A stretch of 64,000 nt of DNA. Origin: Halomonas salipaludis. Lineage in GTDB: Bacteria; Pseudomonadota; Gammaproteobacteria; Pseudomonadales; Halomonadaceae. Shown piece by piece: positions 43,534 to 53,050 of the stretch. The stretch spans positions 93,545 through 157,544 of the forward strand of contig NZ_NSKB01000010.1 in the NCBI RefSeq assembly GCF_002286975.1, read 5' to 3'. The notes beneath the pieces were generated by a model, which saw only the letters and a list, made by a program, of their open reading frames with translations, searched no databases and was not told where the DNA came from. Position 1 is the first letter of the stretch; every line of letters starts with the position of its first letter. Both the position numbers and the translations under genes were made by a program.

Positions 43534-44820
43534 TCAATTGGGTTGCGTCGAGGCTAGCGTCTCTTGCGACCGCTTGGCCAAGATCGCTGGTGCCGTCTCC
43601 TTGAGACCCAGCGCCAGAATGCCCGCAAGGACACAGATACCACTCATCAGCCATAGCGGCGCGGACTGGCCGGCAACGTCGGCTGCAGCACCGGCCAGGG
43701 TAGGCATAACACCGCCACCCAGTATTTCGCCGATACCACAGACGAAGCCGAGCGTGGTGGCGATGTAACGTGGGTCGACTGTTTCGGAGGGAACGATGGC
43801 CATGAACAGCGGAAATATCCCATTCAAGGACCAGCCGAAGAAAAACAGGATGGCCAGGATGAACGCGTGTCCTTGGAAATACATAGCGCTCAAGGTCAGA
43901 ATCAGCCCCATGAATGGCGTGATGATCATGACCGGCTTGCGACCCACCTTGTCGGAGATACCGCTGACCACGAAGCTTCCGACGGCAGCCGAGATGCCCA
44001 GCGTTCCCATCAGCCAGCCCATCGCTTGGGGGGAGTAGCCCCGCACACTGGTGAGGTAGATCGGCATGAAGGACCAGCAAACCACCAGATAGCCGATCAG
44101 CAGGATCGCCATGAGTGAACAGATGACGATGTTTCGATGCGCGAGCATCTCCTTGATGCTCGGACGCTGGAAGGCGGGTTGATCATCTACGGCGGACGGA
44201 ACCGGAGCGATTCCAGGCTCACGCATCAGCCACCAGAGAAGTCCGGCGGCAAGCAGCCCGGGAATCCCCGCGAGGAAGAAAGCCTCTCGCCAGCCAAAGG
44301 TCGAGGCGACGGCGACCAGCACCACCGGGGCCGCGAAAGAGCCCAGCAGATTCGACCCGAAGTTCTGCATCACGCCCATGGCCACGCCCCGGCGCTCCGG
44401 CGTGACTTCCATGGCCGTCACCGTCTGCGATATCGGCAGGATGGGGCCCTCTGCGACCCCCATGAGTAGTCGCGCGCCAAGCAGCATTAGGAAGGAGGTG
44501 GCGAGCCCCGTCAGAAAGGAGCAAAGGGAAAAAATGATGGTGGCCAGAATGAGGAAGATCTTTCTTCGCCCACTGCGATCGGACATGGCACCAAATACGA
44601 TTCCCGATATGGCCCAGGCAATCGATAGCGCAGAGGCTGTCAGGCCTATTTGAGTATTCGTCAGTCCGAGTTCGGGCTGAACGAATGGCATCAAGAAGCT
44701 CAGCGCATTCCTATCGAAAAAGACGATACCGAAGTTCAAACTCAGCAGTGCCACCAGAATAATCTGATAGCGTGAGCTGGCGCGGGCGTTGGGCATGACG
44801 TTAGCATTGTTGTTGTTCAT
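43534..44820 (-). CDS. MFS transporter (anion:cation symporter type)
   Basis: A 428-residue, 12-helix MFS protein. Motif A is VFGAMSDRSGRRKIFLIL; a second copy is GISDKVGRKPVMII. The N-terminus (FFDRNALSFLMPFV) resembles the ACS family of organic-acid importers. Its start lies within the last 20 bases of the alcohol dehydrogenase gene, so it is the last gene of the cupin-SDR-ADH-MFS operon and probably imports the substrate of that pathway. Confidence 0.87.
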   Translation of the reverse strand: MNNNNANVMPNARASSRYQIILVALLSLNFGIVFFDRNALSFLMPFVQPELGLTNTQIGLTASALSIAWAISGIVFGAMSDRSGRRKIFLILATIIFSLCSFLTGLATSFLMLLGARLLMGVAEGPILPISQTVTAMEVTPERRGVAMGVMQNFGSNLLGSFAAPVVLVAVASTFGWREAFFLAGIPGLLAAGLLWWLMREPGIAPVPSAVDDQPAFQRPSIKEMLAHRNIVICSLMAILLIGYLVVCWSFMPIYLTSVRGYSPQAMGWLMGTLGISAAVGSFVVSGISDKVGRKPVMIITPFMGLILTLSAMYFQGHAFILAILFFFGWSLNGIFPLFMAIVPSETVDPRYIATTLGFVCGIGEILGGGVMPTLAGAAADVAGQSAPLWLMSGICVLAGILALGLKETAPAILAKRSQETLASTQPN

Positions 44821-45817
44821 GGCTAATTAGCACCTTGCATTGTCGAGTGCGGTTTTTCAGAGCCTCGAATACCGATGGCACGTTCTGCAGCGGCACCGTC
44901 TCGGTAATCAAGTGGCGAGGTTCGATAGCGCCGGCATTGAGCATATCCAAGGCACTTTCGTACTCGTGTTGGGAAAAGAAAGCAGCCGTCTGAAGGCGTA
45001 TCTCCTTCGACAAGGCGGCAAAGGGAATGAAACTGTCAGGCTTGGTACACAGACCAAGGAGCAAAATGGTGCCATGGGGGCGCACCTGATCGATGGCTTG
45101 GGCAATGAGGCCTGGAACACCGGCACACTCGAAAACGATGTCCGCTTTTCCTCCGAGCTCACGCTCCGCGCCCTTCACGGGATCGTCTGGCGTGCAGACG
45201 AAACCGGTCGCCCCCATGTCATGGGCCCGCTGCTCCTGGTACCGGGCGATGTCCTGGATGACGACCTGCCTTGCCCCGAAACGACGCGCCCAGAAAGCAA
45301 CCGCCAGACCGATCGGACCGGCCCCCAGAACCAGGACGCGATCGCCGGGTTGCATGCCGGAAAGCCGAATCCCATGAAGCGCGACGGCAAGCGGCTCGAC
45401 GATGGCGCCGTCATCCGTGTTCACGCCATCGGGTAGCGCAATGCACTGCCGTGCCGCGGTTGCCGCATACTCGCCATAGCCCCCGCCCTCGAGCACCATT
45501 TGCCGACACCAGGCCGGGTCCCCCGACCGGCAGGAGAGGCAGTGCCCGCAACTTCGGAATGGCATGACGGAAACCAGCTGCCCCGTGCGCAGATTGTCGA
45601 CCGCGGCGCCGCAGGCAACGATCTCACCGGCATACTCGTGACCCATCACATCGCCGGGGCAGAGTCCGAAGACGGCATCTTCGGTCATGTGCAAGTCCGA
45701 CCCGCAGATCCCACACCGCTTCACCTGGATGACGACCTCGTCATCGTCCGGCGTGGGATCCGGAAGCTCACGGATTTCCAAAGGCCTATGTAACTCATGA
45801 AAAACGGCAGCACGCAT
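44801..45817 (-). CDS. Zinc-dependent alcohol dehydrogenase family protein
   Basis: A 338-residue MDR-family dehydrogenase. Catalytic zinc ligands are C35 (CGICGSD) and H60-E61 (GHEYAG); the structural zinc tetrad is C90, C93, C96, C104 (CGHCLSC...C). NAD(P) motif VLGAGPIGLAVA. Start MRAAVF at 45817 overlaps the SDR stop codon (TGATG arrangement). It oxidises a secondary alcohol or polyol, sorbitol/threonine dehydrogenase-like. Second dehydrogenase of the sigma-54 operon. Confidence 0.88.
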   Translation of the reverse strand: MRAAVFHELHRPLEIRELPDPTPDDDEVVIQVKRCGICGSDLHMTEDAVFGLCPGDVMGHEYAGEIVACGAAVDNLRTGQLVSVMPFRSCGHCLSCRSGDPAWCRQMVLEGGGYGEYAATAARQCIALPDGVNTDDGAIVEPLAVALHGIRLSGMQPGDRVLVLGAGPIGLAVAFWARRFGARQVVIQDIARYQEQRAHDMGATGFVCTPDDPVKGAERELGGKADIVFECAGVPGLIAQAIDQVRPHGTILLLGLCTKPDSFIPFAALSKEIRLQTAAFFSQHEYESALDMLNAGAIEPRHLITETVPLQNVPSVFEALKNRTRQCKVLISHEQQQC

Positions 45818-46635
45818 CAGCCTACCCTCCCCAGAGACGTCCCCCCATCGATGACCAGCTGTGCTCCCGTCATGTACGAGGACGCATCCGAGGCCAGGTA
45901 GAGGGCGAGCGCCTTGATCTGCTCCGGTTCCGCCAACTGCCCGAGGGGCACCTTGGCATCCCAGCTGCGGCGTACGGTTTCGTCTTTGAGCCAACCGCCG
46001 CCGATATTGGTGATAAAGCCCCCCGGCGCAATGGTATTGACACGTATCCCAAACTCCGCGAGCTCCAAGGCCAGTTGGCGGACCATATGCGAGACACCGG
46101 CCTTGGCCGGCATATAGGGGAGCCCCACCACGGGCTCAGTGATGATGGCGGCATTCGACGAGGTGACGACGATGGATCCGCGACGACGAGGTTTCATATA
46201 TTTCGCCGCCATACGCACGGTGTTGAAAGTACCGGTCAGATTGATGGCGATCGTCCGGTCCCAGCGTGCGGGATCCAGGGTATCGACCTGCCCCTCTTCG
46301 TTGCGCCACCCGGCTGGATTCCAGAAGCCCGCGCCCGGATCGATCCCCGCATTGGCGAAGACGATATCCAGGCCGTCGAAGCGGCGAACATGTTCCTCGA
46401 ATGCCAGATCCGTTTGAACTCTGTCGGTCACATCGAGTGCCTGGGCATATACCTCGAAACCTCGCTCTCGCAACCGAACTGCTTCATGCTCCGCGGTCTC
46501 GGTATCGATATCCGTGAGCGTGACCCTGGCACCGTTTTCCGCCAACACTTCTACATACGCGAGCCCCAGGCCCGAGGCACCACCCGTTACCAATGCCGAG
46601 CGCCCCTCGACACTGAATTGTTCAAAAATGCTCAT
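45817..46635 (-). CDS. SDR family oxidoreductase
   Basis: A 272-residue classical SDR: TGGASGLG (17-24), Asp after beta-2 (LTDIDTE, NAD preference), NAG motif, SSNAA serine and YMPAK active site, and the C-terminal MTGAQLVIDGGTSLG. GAGGG upstream fixes the start at 46635. Lies between the cupin and the ADH genes; likely an early alcohol/ketone interconversion of the same pathway. Confidence 0.88.
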   Translation of the reverse strand: MSIFEQFSVEGRSALVTGGASGLGLAYVEVLAENGARVTLTDIDTETAEHEAVRLRERGFEVYAQALDVTDRVQTDLAFEEHVRRFDGLDIVFANAGIDPGAGFWNPAGWRNEEGQVDTLDPARWDRTIAINLTGTFNTVRMAAKYMKPRRRGSIVVTSSNAAIITEPVVGLPYMPAKAGVSHMVRQLALELAEFGIRVNTIAPGGFITNIGGGWLKDETVRRSWDAKVPLGQLAEPEQIKALALYLASDASSYMTGAQLVIDGGTSLGRVG

Positions 46636-46643
46636 GGCATCCC

Positions 46644-47171
46644 TCACAGAAACAGCTGATCGTTAATGGGAATGCCGTTTTCTTCGCAATAGGTTACGTA
46701 GTGGTTAATGAACCAGAAGACATCGAGAGTCTCTGCCCACTCTCCGTTTTCGTCGTAGAATTCGTTGGCTCCCTGCATCCAGAACAGCGCTTTCATGCCA
46801 TTCGGCTCATCGGTCACCAGCGTGTGGGCCTGGCCGGGCATTTCGGTGATAAATTCACCGGGCCCGCAGGTCCAGTCATACTCCAGATAGCGAAATGTCC
46901 CCTCCATTCCGACAGCCCAGACCATGCCACGGTGCTTATGCGTGCCAATGACGCCCGGGCCTTTTATCCATAAGATATTGCAGTAGACATTGTTCCTGAC
47001 ATCGAAAGCGAGATGGCGTATCGCCGCGTTTTCGCCAAAAGGAACCCATGGGCTCTCTGTTTCTGAAGTCCCGACGTAGCTCCCTTCTCGTCCAAAACGA
47101 TCCTGCATCGCCTTCATCGGCTCGGGTACTTCGACGACCTTATAAGCAGTGCTTGCAGGTGCATTTAACAC
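46644..47171 (-). CDS. Cupin protein, 2,4'-dihydroxyacetophenone dioxygenase-like
   Basis: A 175-residue ChrR-like cupin. The metal-binding His are in GTHKHRGMVWAVGMEG and in PGQAHTLVT, with a GPGEFITEMPG turn between. Overall pattern (VPFGENAAIRHLAFDVRNN, FRYLEYDW) resembles 2,4'-dihydroxyacetophenone dioxygenase, an Fe-dependent C-C bond-cleaving enzyme; exact substrate not provable. First gene after the sigma-54 promoter at 47221-47236. Confidence 0.75.
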   Translation of the reverse strand: MLNAPASTAYKVVEVPEPMKAMQDRFGREGSYVGTSETESPWVPFGENAAIRHLAFDVRNNVYCNILWIKGPGVIGTHKHRGMVWAVGMEGTFRYLEYDWTCGPGEFITEMPGQAHTLVTDEPNGMKALFWMQGANEFYDENGEWAETLDVFWFINHYVTYCEENGIPINDQLFL

Positions 47172-47220
47172 GGTCTTTCTCCTCTAAATGTTGAGACGTA
47201 TGTCTTGCCAATCAACTAAG

Positions 47221-47236
47221 AGCAAGCGTCGTGCCA
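47221..47236 (-). promoter_or_regulatory. Sigma-54 (-24/-12) promoter of the cupin-SDR-ADH-MFS operon
   Basis: On the minus strand the sequence is TGGCACGACGCTTGCT, matching the sigma-54 consensus TGGCACG-N4-TTGCW at every conserved position. The expected start of transcription is near 47210, giving a leader of about 40 bases to the cupin ATG at 47171. The divergent gene encodes a sigma-54 activator. No unambiguous activator binding repeat was found in the A+T-rich remainder up to 47442. Confidence 0.88.
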
Positions 47237-47442
47237 CCAACACAGAGGAATAGACCTTTGTATAATAAACAGGCATAACTCCCCATTGAGCCAGCAGAAT
47301 CTCCCCCACCTTGAAGACCAATGGATAACGGCAAAGAAGAGAGCGATCCTTTAAGATTTATAAAATTTATTATTTTTACATAATTTTTTTGAAAACCGAG
47401 ACAAGATCGAATTCGTTTCTACGACTTTGGTAGGGTGAATAA

Positions 47443-49239
47443 ATGCCCAGAGAACTGCGCCTTTCGGAGATCGCAGCGCAAGCGAAGCGAGCCAATTCCG
47501 TCGAAGATGCGCTGCATGCCGGAGATCCTCCGACGCTACACGACTTGACGGAGAGTCTTCGCTTCACACCCAACGACGGACGAATCTGGTTCGATACACG
47601 ACGCATGCTGCTGTTTGGCGCCAACTCTTTTGGCGCCTTGCGTCGAGAGCTGATCGAGGCCCTAGGCCCCATCGGTGCACGCGACTTGCTGATGCGCGTC
47701 GGTTTCTCGGCCGGTGCTTCGGATGCTACGTTCGTGCGCAAGCACTGGCCGGATAGCGATGATGCCGGGGTACTAAGCGCAGGTGAGCGCTTGCACGCCG
47801 TCATGGGGATGGTCAAAGTCGAGACGATACGGCGCGATCACGATATTCCGAATGGCACTTTCGACGCCGAGTTTCTCTGGCATGACTCCATCGAAGCCGC
47901 TGAGCACGTCAAAGCATACGGACTATCCCAGGAACCGATCTGCTGGATGCAGCTCGGCTACGCCAGCGGCTATGCCAGCGCCTTCTATGGCAAGCGCGTG
48001 ATATACCGTGAAGTGGAGTGCGCCGGCTGCGGCGCGTCGCACTGCCGTATCGTGGGTGAAACGACAAATGAGCGCATGGACGACATCGATGATCTCAGTT
48101 GGCTGCAGCTCGATCGGCATACATTGCCAAACACCGAGACACCGACTCGCACCGCTCGCAGAAAGACCGAGGCTTCGTCTCCCCGCGTAGACAATCCCAG
48201 CGGTGACGGCATCCAGAGAATCGTGGGCATCTCTGCCGCTGTCAGCGTCGCCTTGCAGAAGATAGAACGTGTCGCCCCTACACCTGCCACTGTGCTGCTC
48301 AATGGCGAGTCGGGCGTGGGCAAGGACCTCTTCGCCAACGCGCTACATCGCAACAGCCTGTTGGCCGATGGCCCCTTCGTCGCCCTCAACTGCGCGGCAA
48401 TCCCCGATACGCTGATAGAGGCCGAGCTGTTCGGCGTGGAGAAAGGCGCCTTCACAGGGGCGGAGCGCACCCGGCCCGGGCGCTTCGAACGCGCCAATGG
48501 CGGCACCCTCTTTCTCGATGAAATCCCGTCACTGAGCCTGGAAGCCCAAGGCAAGCTGCTGCGCACGCTGCAGAATGGCGAAATCGAGCGCGTCGGCGGG
48601 GGGCAGTCGATCCAAGTCGATGTGCGGATCGTCGCCGCCTCGAACAAGGATCTTTTCCAGGAGGTGCAGGCCGGCCGCTTCAGAGAGGATCTCTACTACC
48701 GCCTGAACGTCTTCCCGATCCGACTTCCGCCGCTCCGGGAGCGACGCGATGATATCCCGCTGTTGGTCGAGCATTTTTCACGCCACTACGCCGGGCGCTA
48801 TCGAAAATCCATTACCGGGCTTACCCGGAAGGCCTCCGACGCCTTGCTGGAATACCACTACCCCGGCAACATCCGCGAGCTTCAGAACCTGGTGGAACGG
48901 GGTGTCATCAATGCCATGGATGGCGGGCCGATCGATGTCTTCCACCTGTTCGAGGACGCCGGGTTCTCCTCAAACCCTGGCCCCAAGCTAAGAATCAACG
49001 ACGCGGGAGATCTCGAGACGACCGGCCCTGCCGATTCCGCTGACGCCAGACCATCCAGCAGTGTCGACGAACCTGAGGCCGAGCGGGAGGTGGAGATGCT
49101 CGAACGCGTACTCAGCGCTACCGAAGGCAATGTCTCCCAGGCCGCACGCGAACTTGGCATCACTCGAGCCAAGCTGGCCTACCGGCTCCAAAAACTGGGG
49201 CTGGATCCCGGTGCGTACCGCTACCCCAACAAAAGGTGA
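47443..49239 (+). CDS. Sigma-54-dependent activator, XylR/DmpR type (V4R domain)
   Basis: A 598-residue enhancer-binding protein. Residues about 20-130 match the XylR N-terminal domain, 135-205 a V4R effector domain with conserved Cys ([11 protein letters not shown]), about 235-470 the AAA+ domain (Walker A GESGVGKD at 288-295, GAFTGA at 335-340, [11 protein letters not shown]alker B) and 555-595 a Fis-type HTH ([20 protein letters not shown]). XylR/DmpR proteins bind aromatic effectors directly through this N-terminal part. Divergent from the operon bearing the sigma-54 promoter, which it should activate. Confidence 0.93.
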   Translation: MPRELRLSEIAAQAKRANSVEDALHAGDPPTLHDLTESLRFTPNDGRIWFDTRRMLLFGANSFGALRRELIEALGPIGARDLLMRVGFSAGASDATFVRKHWPDSDDAGVLSAGERLHAVMGMVKVETIRRDHDIPNGTFDAEFLWHDSIEAAEHVKAYGLSQEPICWMQLGYASGYASAFYGKRVIYREVECAGCGASHCRIVGETTNERMDDIDDLSWLQLDRHTLPNTETPTRTARRKTEASSPRVDNPSGDGIQRIVGISAAVSVALQKIERVAPTPATVLLNGESGVGKDLFANALHRNSLLADGPFVALNCAAIPDTLIEAELFGVEKGAFTGAERTRPGRFERANGGTLFLDEIPSLSLEAQGKLLRTLQNGEIERVGGGQSIQVDVRIVAASNKDLFQEVQAGRFREDLYYRLNVFPIRLPPLRERRDDIPLLVEHFSRHYAGRYRKSITGLTRKASDALLEYHYPGNIRELQNLVERGVINAMDGGPIDVFHLFEDAGFSSNPGPKLRINDAGDLETTGPADSADARPSSSVDEPEAEREVEMLERVLSATEGNVSQAARELGITRAKLAYRLQKLGLDPGAYRYPNKR

Positions 49240-49404
49240 GTGCTGTTGGGCATCAATTTAAGCGCTCATTCGGGGCCTCGAAGGCCTCTGGGCTGACCAT
49301 GCCAGTCGCACTGGCCTTGCCCAAAAGAGTCTCCATTGGCACAACTTGCCAGCCATAGGGCACGCAGCATCGTGCCAAAATCGGGTTGGTATCGAGATAT
49401 CCTG

Positions 49405-50202
49405 CTATCTCGCTCGGGTCCTGGCCGCTTTGGTAATCGCCCTCGCGCATTCTACGAGGGGAGGGCCAAGTTGCTTCAACGCCTCCGGCAGCGTCCAGCG
49501 GCTGGTCGGCGCCGTGATATGCACTGCCGCCACGGGCTCGCCCACCGCATTCAACACCGGTGCGGCGACATTTAGATCGCCGATGAAGAATTCAGCATTG
49601 TTCCACGCCACCCCCTGGGTCCTACACTCCTGAATGATCGCCACCAGCGCATCGATGTCGGTGACCGTATCGGGGGTGTGCTCGAGCAGCTCGGTGCTTT
49701 CTAAATAGCCGCGTACGACTGTCTCGGGCAATACCGATAAGAAAGCGCGCCCTGACGCTGTGCAGTACATCGGCACGCTGCTGCCGATGGGCATATGGAT
49801 GGGGATGTAGTGGCGGCTGGTGAACCGCGCCACGTACACCATGTCGTTGCCACTGGGCTCGGTGAGAGAAACCGTCTCCAGGCAGCGATTGCTGAGGTCA
49901 GACAGGTAGGGGTTGGCGCAATCCACCAGCAGGTCGGTTTCGAGATACTTCGCCGCCACGGTCATGATCTTGATGCCGATACGGTACTTTCGGGTACCTG
50001 GCACACGCTCCAAATATCCCAATTGCTGCAGGGTGTGAGTGATGCGCTGCACCGAGCCCATGCTCATGCCGCTGAGCTCCACCAGTTGCGACAGGCTCAA
50101 CTGGCCGTGGTGTGCATCGAATAGGCCGAGCAGGCTGAACGCCTTCTCGATGGATTGGTTGAATAGTGCCGAGCGCCCTGCATCCGGTTCCTTTCTTGTC
50201 AT
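49405..50202 (-). CDS. IclR family transcriptional regulator
   Basis: A 265-residue IclR regulator: HTH at about 12-75 (SIEKAFSLLGLFDAHHGQLS, LSGMSMGSVQRITHTLQQLG) and effector domain to 260 (MPIGSSVPMYCTASGRAFLS, QGVAWNNAEF). It follows the DAO-type oxidase and amino-acid ABC genes on the same strand and probably regulates them. The 165 bases downstream (49240-49404) hold no clear gene, only a short inverted repeat TGGCA/TGCCA at 49337-49351. Confidence 0.88.
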   Translation of the reverse strand: MTRKEPDAGRSALFNQSIEKAFSLLGLFDAHHGQLSLSQLVELSGMSMGSVQRITHTLQQLGYLERVPGTRKYRIGIKIMTVAAKYLETDLLVDCANPYLSDLSNRCLETVSLTEPSGNDMVYVARFTSRHYIPIHMPIGSSVPMYCTASGRAFLSVLPETVVRGYLESTELLEHTPDTVTDIDALVAIIQECRTQGVAWNNAEFFIGDLNVAAPVLNAVGEPVAAVHITAPTSRWTLPEALKQLGPPLVECARAITKAARTRAR

Positions 50203-50220
50203 TCTGCGATCATCCTTTGT

Positions 50221-51510
50221 CTATCGTTCAAGCCAGTCCTTGAGCCGATAGTAATTCACCATGCTGCCGACATAGAAACGCTGCAGCCCGTGCAGCGGAA
50301 TCGGCCGAATGGGCGTGATCGGAAAAGGCAGGCTGTCTTTCAGCGAGTCACTTCCCAGCGTTTCACCGATGAGCTTGCCCAGATGCGTTCCCATGCCTAC
50401 GCCACGACCATTGTACCCGAGTGCCACCGTGAGCCCGGGAGCAGGTTGGTGGACATGAGGCAGGGCGTCGCGTGTGAGCGCCACGCGACCTGCCCAGCGA
50501 TACTCGATCCCAACGTCTTGCAAGGCAGGGTAGAGCTTATGAATGGCGCGCTCCAAGTGGCGAAAATCCTGAGCGCCCTGCGGCTCGTGAAAAGGGCCAC
50601 GCCCCCCCATCAGGAAACGCCCCGAGCGGTCACGGCGGAAGTACAGCAGCAGCTTGCGCGCGTCCGAGACCACCACGCCTCCCGGCAAGATCGTCGCGCC
50701 TTCCGCCTCGGACAGCGGTCGGGTCGCTATCTGGTAGCTGTTAGCGGCAATCAGGCTCTTTTCCAGCCCCTTATACAGCCCTCCGGTATAGCCGTTGGTG
50801 CAAAGCAACACCTGGTCGGCCTCGACGTTCCCGCCATTGGTTAGCGTCACCTGCCACTTGCCCGCTTCACGCTGCAGGGCTTCAACCGCCGAGCGTTCGA
50901 AGAGCCTTGCGTCTGCCGCTTCGGCCGCACCAGCCAAGCCACGGGCATAGGCCAAAGGATTCAGGCCACCCGCCCGCGGATCGCACCAGCCACCGAGATA
51001 CGCCTCGGAGCCCAGGCGCCTGGCGCACTCGTCGCGATCGAGCCACTCGACCTCGACGCCTCGCTCCGACCACTGCCGGGCTCGCGACTGGATGACGTTC
51101 AAGGCGGTATGGGTGGCCGCAGGCTGGATCCAGCCATGACGCATGGCCTCGCAGCGTATGTCGTGACGACGGATCAAGTCGAAGACGACGTCGGCATTGC
51201 GCGCACTGACATCGATCATCCGCTCACCGCGCTCTCGGCCATAACGGGCGATCAACTCGTCTGGATCATACTTCAGCCCCGGTATCACCTGGCCACCATT
51301 GCGGCCCGAGGCCCCCCATCCTATCGAGCTAGCGTCGACGAGGAGCGTGTCGATCCCTCGCTCGGCAAGAGCCAAGGCCGCGGATAGCCCCGTGAAGCCG
51401 CCGCCTACTACCAGTACATCGGTTCGATGATGCCCTACCAGGGCGGGTCGAGGTGCAGCCGGCGGCGCGGTATCGGCCCACAGCGAAGGCGACATCGGGG
51501 TATCGGTCAT
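50221..51510 (-). CDS. FAD-dependent DAO-family oxidoreductase (PuuB-like)
   Basis: A 429-residue flavoprotein of the DAO superfamily. FAD motif VLVVGGGFTGLSAALALAER (31-50) and the characteristic GWGASGRNGGQVIPG segment; C-terminal GYNGRGVGMGTHLG contacts FAD. This arrangement is typical of gamma-glutamylputrescine oxidase and related amino-acid/amine oxidases. It lies 29 bases after the ABC ATPase gene in the same direction, so its substrate is probably the solute imported by that system. Cytosolic, no signal peptide. Confidence 0.85.
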   Translation of the reverse strand: MTDTPMSPSLWADTAPPAAPRPALVGHHRTDVLVVGGGFTGLSAALALAERGIDTLLVDASSIGWGASGRNGGQVIPGLKYDPDELIARYGRERGERMIDVSARNADVVFDLIRRHDIRCEAMRHGWIQPAATHTALNVIQSRARQWSERGVEVEWLDRDECARRLGSEAYLGGWCDPRAGGLNPLAYARGLAGAAEAADARLFERSAVEALQREAGKWQVTLTNGGNVEADQVLLCTNGYTGGLYKGLEKSLIAANSYQIATRPLSEAEGATILPGGVVVSDARKLLLYFRRDRSGRFLMGGRGPFHEPQGAQDFRHLERAIHKLYPALQDVGIEYRWAGRVALTRDALPHVHQPAPGLTVALGYNGRGVGMGTHLGKLIGETLGSDSLKDSLPFPITPIRPIPLHGLQRFYVGSMVNYYRLKDWLER

Positions 51511-51539
51511 GAGGCGTATCCTTGCGTTCTTTCGCTGTA

Positions 51540-52268
51540 TCAGTGATTCAGTACACGCCGCAGGAAGTCCTGCGTGCGTTCATGCTGGGGCTTGCTGAGC
51601 ACCGTCGCGGCACTGCCCTCCTCGACAATCTGGCCGCCGTACAGAAAGCACACCCGGTCAGCGACCTCGCGGGCGAAACTCATCTCATGGGTGACCACGA
51701 CCATGGTCATGCCCTCCGTCGCCAGGTCGCGCATGACCTTGAGTACATCCCCCACCAGCTCAGGGTCCAGGGCCGAGGTGGGTTCATCGAAGAGGATGGC
51801 ATCGGGTCGCATCGCCAAGGCGCGGGCAATGGCCACGCGCTGTTGCTGCCCACCGGAGAGTGACTGCGGATAGGCATCCACCTTGTCGCCAAGCCCCACC
51901 TTCTCGAGCAGCTCGATGGCGTGTTGGCGTGCCTGCTGGCGAGGCTCGTGCTTGACGTAGATAGGCCCCTCCATGACGTTCTCGACGACCGAACGGTGGG
52001 GAAACAGGTTGAAACGCTGGAAGACCATGCCGACCCGCGTACGCAGCTGGTTGATGTCCTTCTGCTGCGTATCGACGCGGTTATCGTTGATGGCTATTTC
52101 CCCCTCATCGTAGCTTTCCAAGCCATTGATGCAGCGCAGCACGGTGGACTTGCCGGAGCCCGATGGGCCGATGAGACAGACCACTTCGCCTGCTTCGACT
52201 CGCAGACTGACCCCCTTGAGCACCTGGGTCTGGCCAAAGGCCTTGTGGATATTATCAATGGTGATCAC
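51540..52268 (-). CDS. Polar amino acid ABC transporter ATP-binding protein
   Basis: A 242-residue ATPase of the GlnQ/HisP type: Walker [10 protein letters not shown], signature LSGGQQQR, Walker [14 protein letters not shown] and the switch His in VVTHEM. Overlaps the permease gene by 4 bases. Confidence 0.95.
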   Translation of the reverse strand: MITIDNIHKAFGQTQVLKGVSLRVEAGEVVCLIGPSGSGKSTVLRCINGLESYDEGEIAINDNRVDTQQKDINQLRTRVGMVFQRFNLFPHRSVVENVMEGPIYVKHEPRQQARQHAIELLEKVGLGDKVDAYPQSLSGGQQQRVAIARALAMRPDAILFDEPTSALDPELVGDVLKVMRDLATEGMTMVVVTHEMSFAREVADRVCFLYGGQIVEEGSAATVLSKPQHERTQDFLRRVLNH

Positions 52269-52930
52269 TTGCTTGCCCCCTTCGCGGACTTGCCGAAATA
52301 ACGTTCCAGGCGATTGACGCCGAAGATCAGCGGCAGGCTGAGGGCCAGGTACATCAGCGCCAGCATGGTATAGACAGTGGTGTTCTGGAAGGTGGAGGCG
52401 GCTATCAACTGGCCGGCACGGGTCATTTCGGCAACCGTAATGGTGGAGGCCAGCGACGAGTCCTTGAGGATCATCACCGAGGTGTTGCCATAGGGTGGCA
52501 GGGTGATGCGGATGGCCTGAGGCAGGATGACCCGGCGCATGATCAGTCGACTCTTCATGCCAATCGACTTGGCAGCCTCTATCTGGCCTGCATCGATGGC
52601 TTCGATACCAGCGCGGAAGTTCTCCGCCTGGTAGGCACTATAGGCAATGCCTAGCCCGATGATGCTCGCCTGGAAGGCGCTGAGCTGTATGCCAAGCTCG
52701 GGGATCACAAAATAGATATAGAAGAGCTGCACGATGATGGGCAGGCCCCGTAGCACATTGACGATGGTGCTCGCCGTCATCGCTAGCGCCCGGATGGGTG
52801 ACAGCTTCATCAGGGCCAGTATCAACCCCAGCACGGTGCTGAGGATCAATGCCCCAAGCGTGATTTGCACAGTGACGACTGCGCCTTTTAGCAGGATCGG
52901 GAAGAACGCTGCGACGTCGGAGAACTCCAT
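52265..52930 (-). CDS. Polar amino acid ABC transporter permease
   Basis: A 221-residue HisM/GlnP-family permease with about five helices and the EAA loop ([23 protein letters not shown] region). Coupled to the ATPase gene by a 4-base overlap. Separated from the binding-protein gene by a gap holding a terminator-like hairpin. Confidence 0.93.
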   Translation of the reverse strand: MEFSDVAAFFPILLKGAVVTVQITLGALILSTVLGLILALMKLSPIRALAMTASTIVNVLRGLPIIVQLFYIYFVIPELGIQLSAFQASIIGLGIAYSAYQAENFRAGIEAIDAGQIEAAKSIGMKSRLIMRRVILPQAIRITLPPYGNTSVMILKDSSLASTITVAEMTRAGQLIAASTFQNTTVYTMLALMYLALSLPLIFGVNRLERYFGKSAKGASK

Positions 52931-53017
52931 AGTCTGCCTTCTGGTGTCATGCGCCCCGCGTAGGCGGCAACAGCGTGCCGCCGCGGCATGAGCGATTCAT
53001 CAGGAAAAAGGGGGAAG

Positions 53018-53037
53018 GCGCCGGTCAAGTCCGGCGC
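53018..53037 (-). terminator. Attenuator-like hairpin between binding-protein and permease genes
   Basis: GCGCCGG/CCGGCGC (7 bp) around a 6-base loop, 14 bases past the binding-protein stop on the minus strand, followed on that strand by a C/T-rich run with TTTTT. It would reduce read-through so that the binding protein exceeds the membrane parts. Confidence 0.65.
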
Positions 53038-53050
53038 TGGGCACTCGCCG

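Noticed and set aside
49337..49351. TGGCAC...TTGCC resembling a sigma-54 promoter near the end of the IclR gene
   Set aside because: The spacing between the GG and GC elements is two bases too short and no gene starts downstream on that strand.
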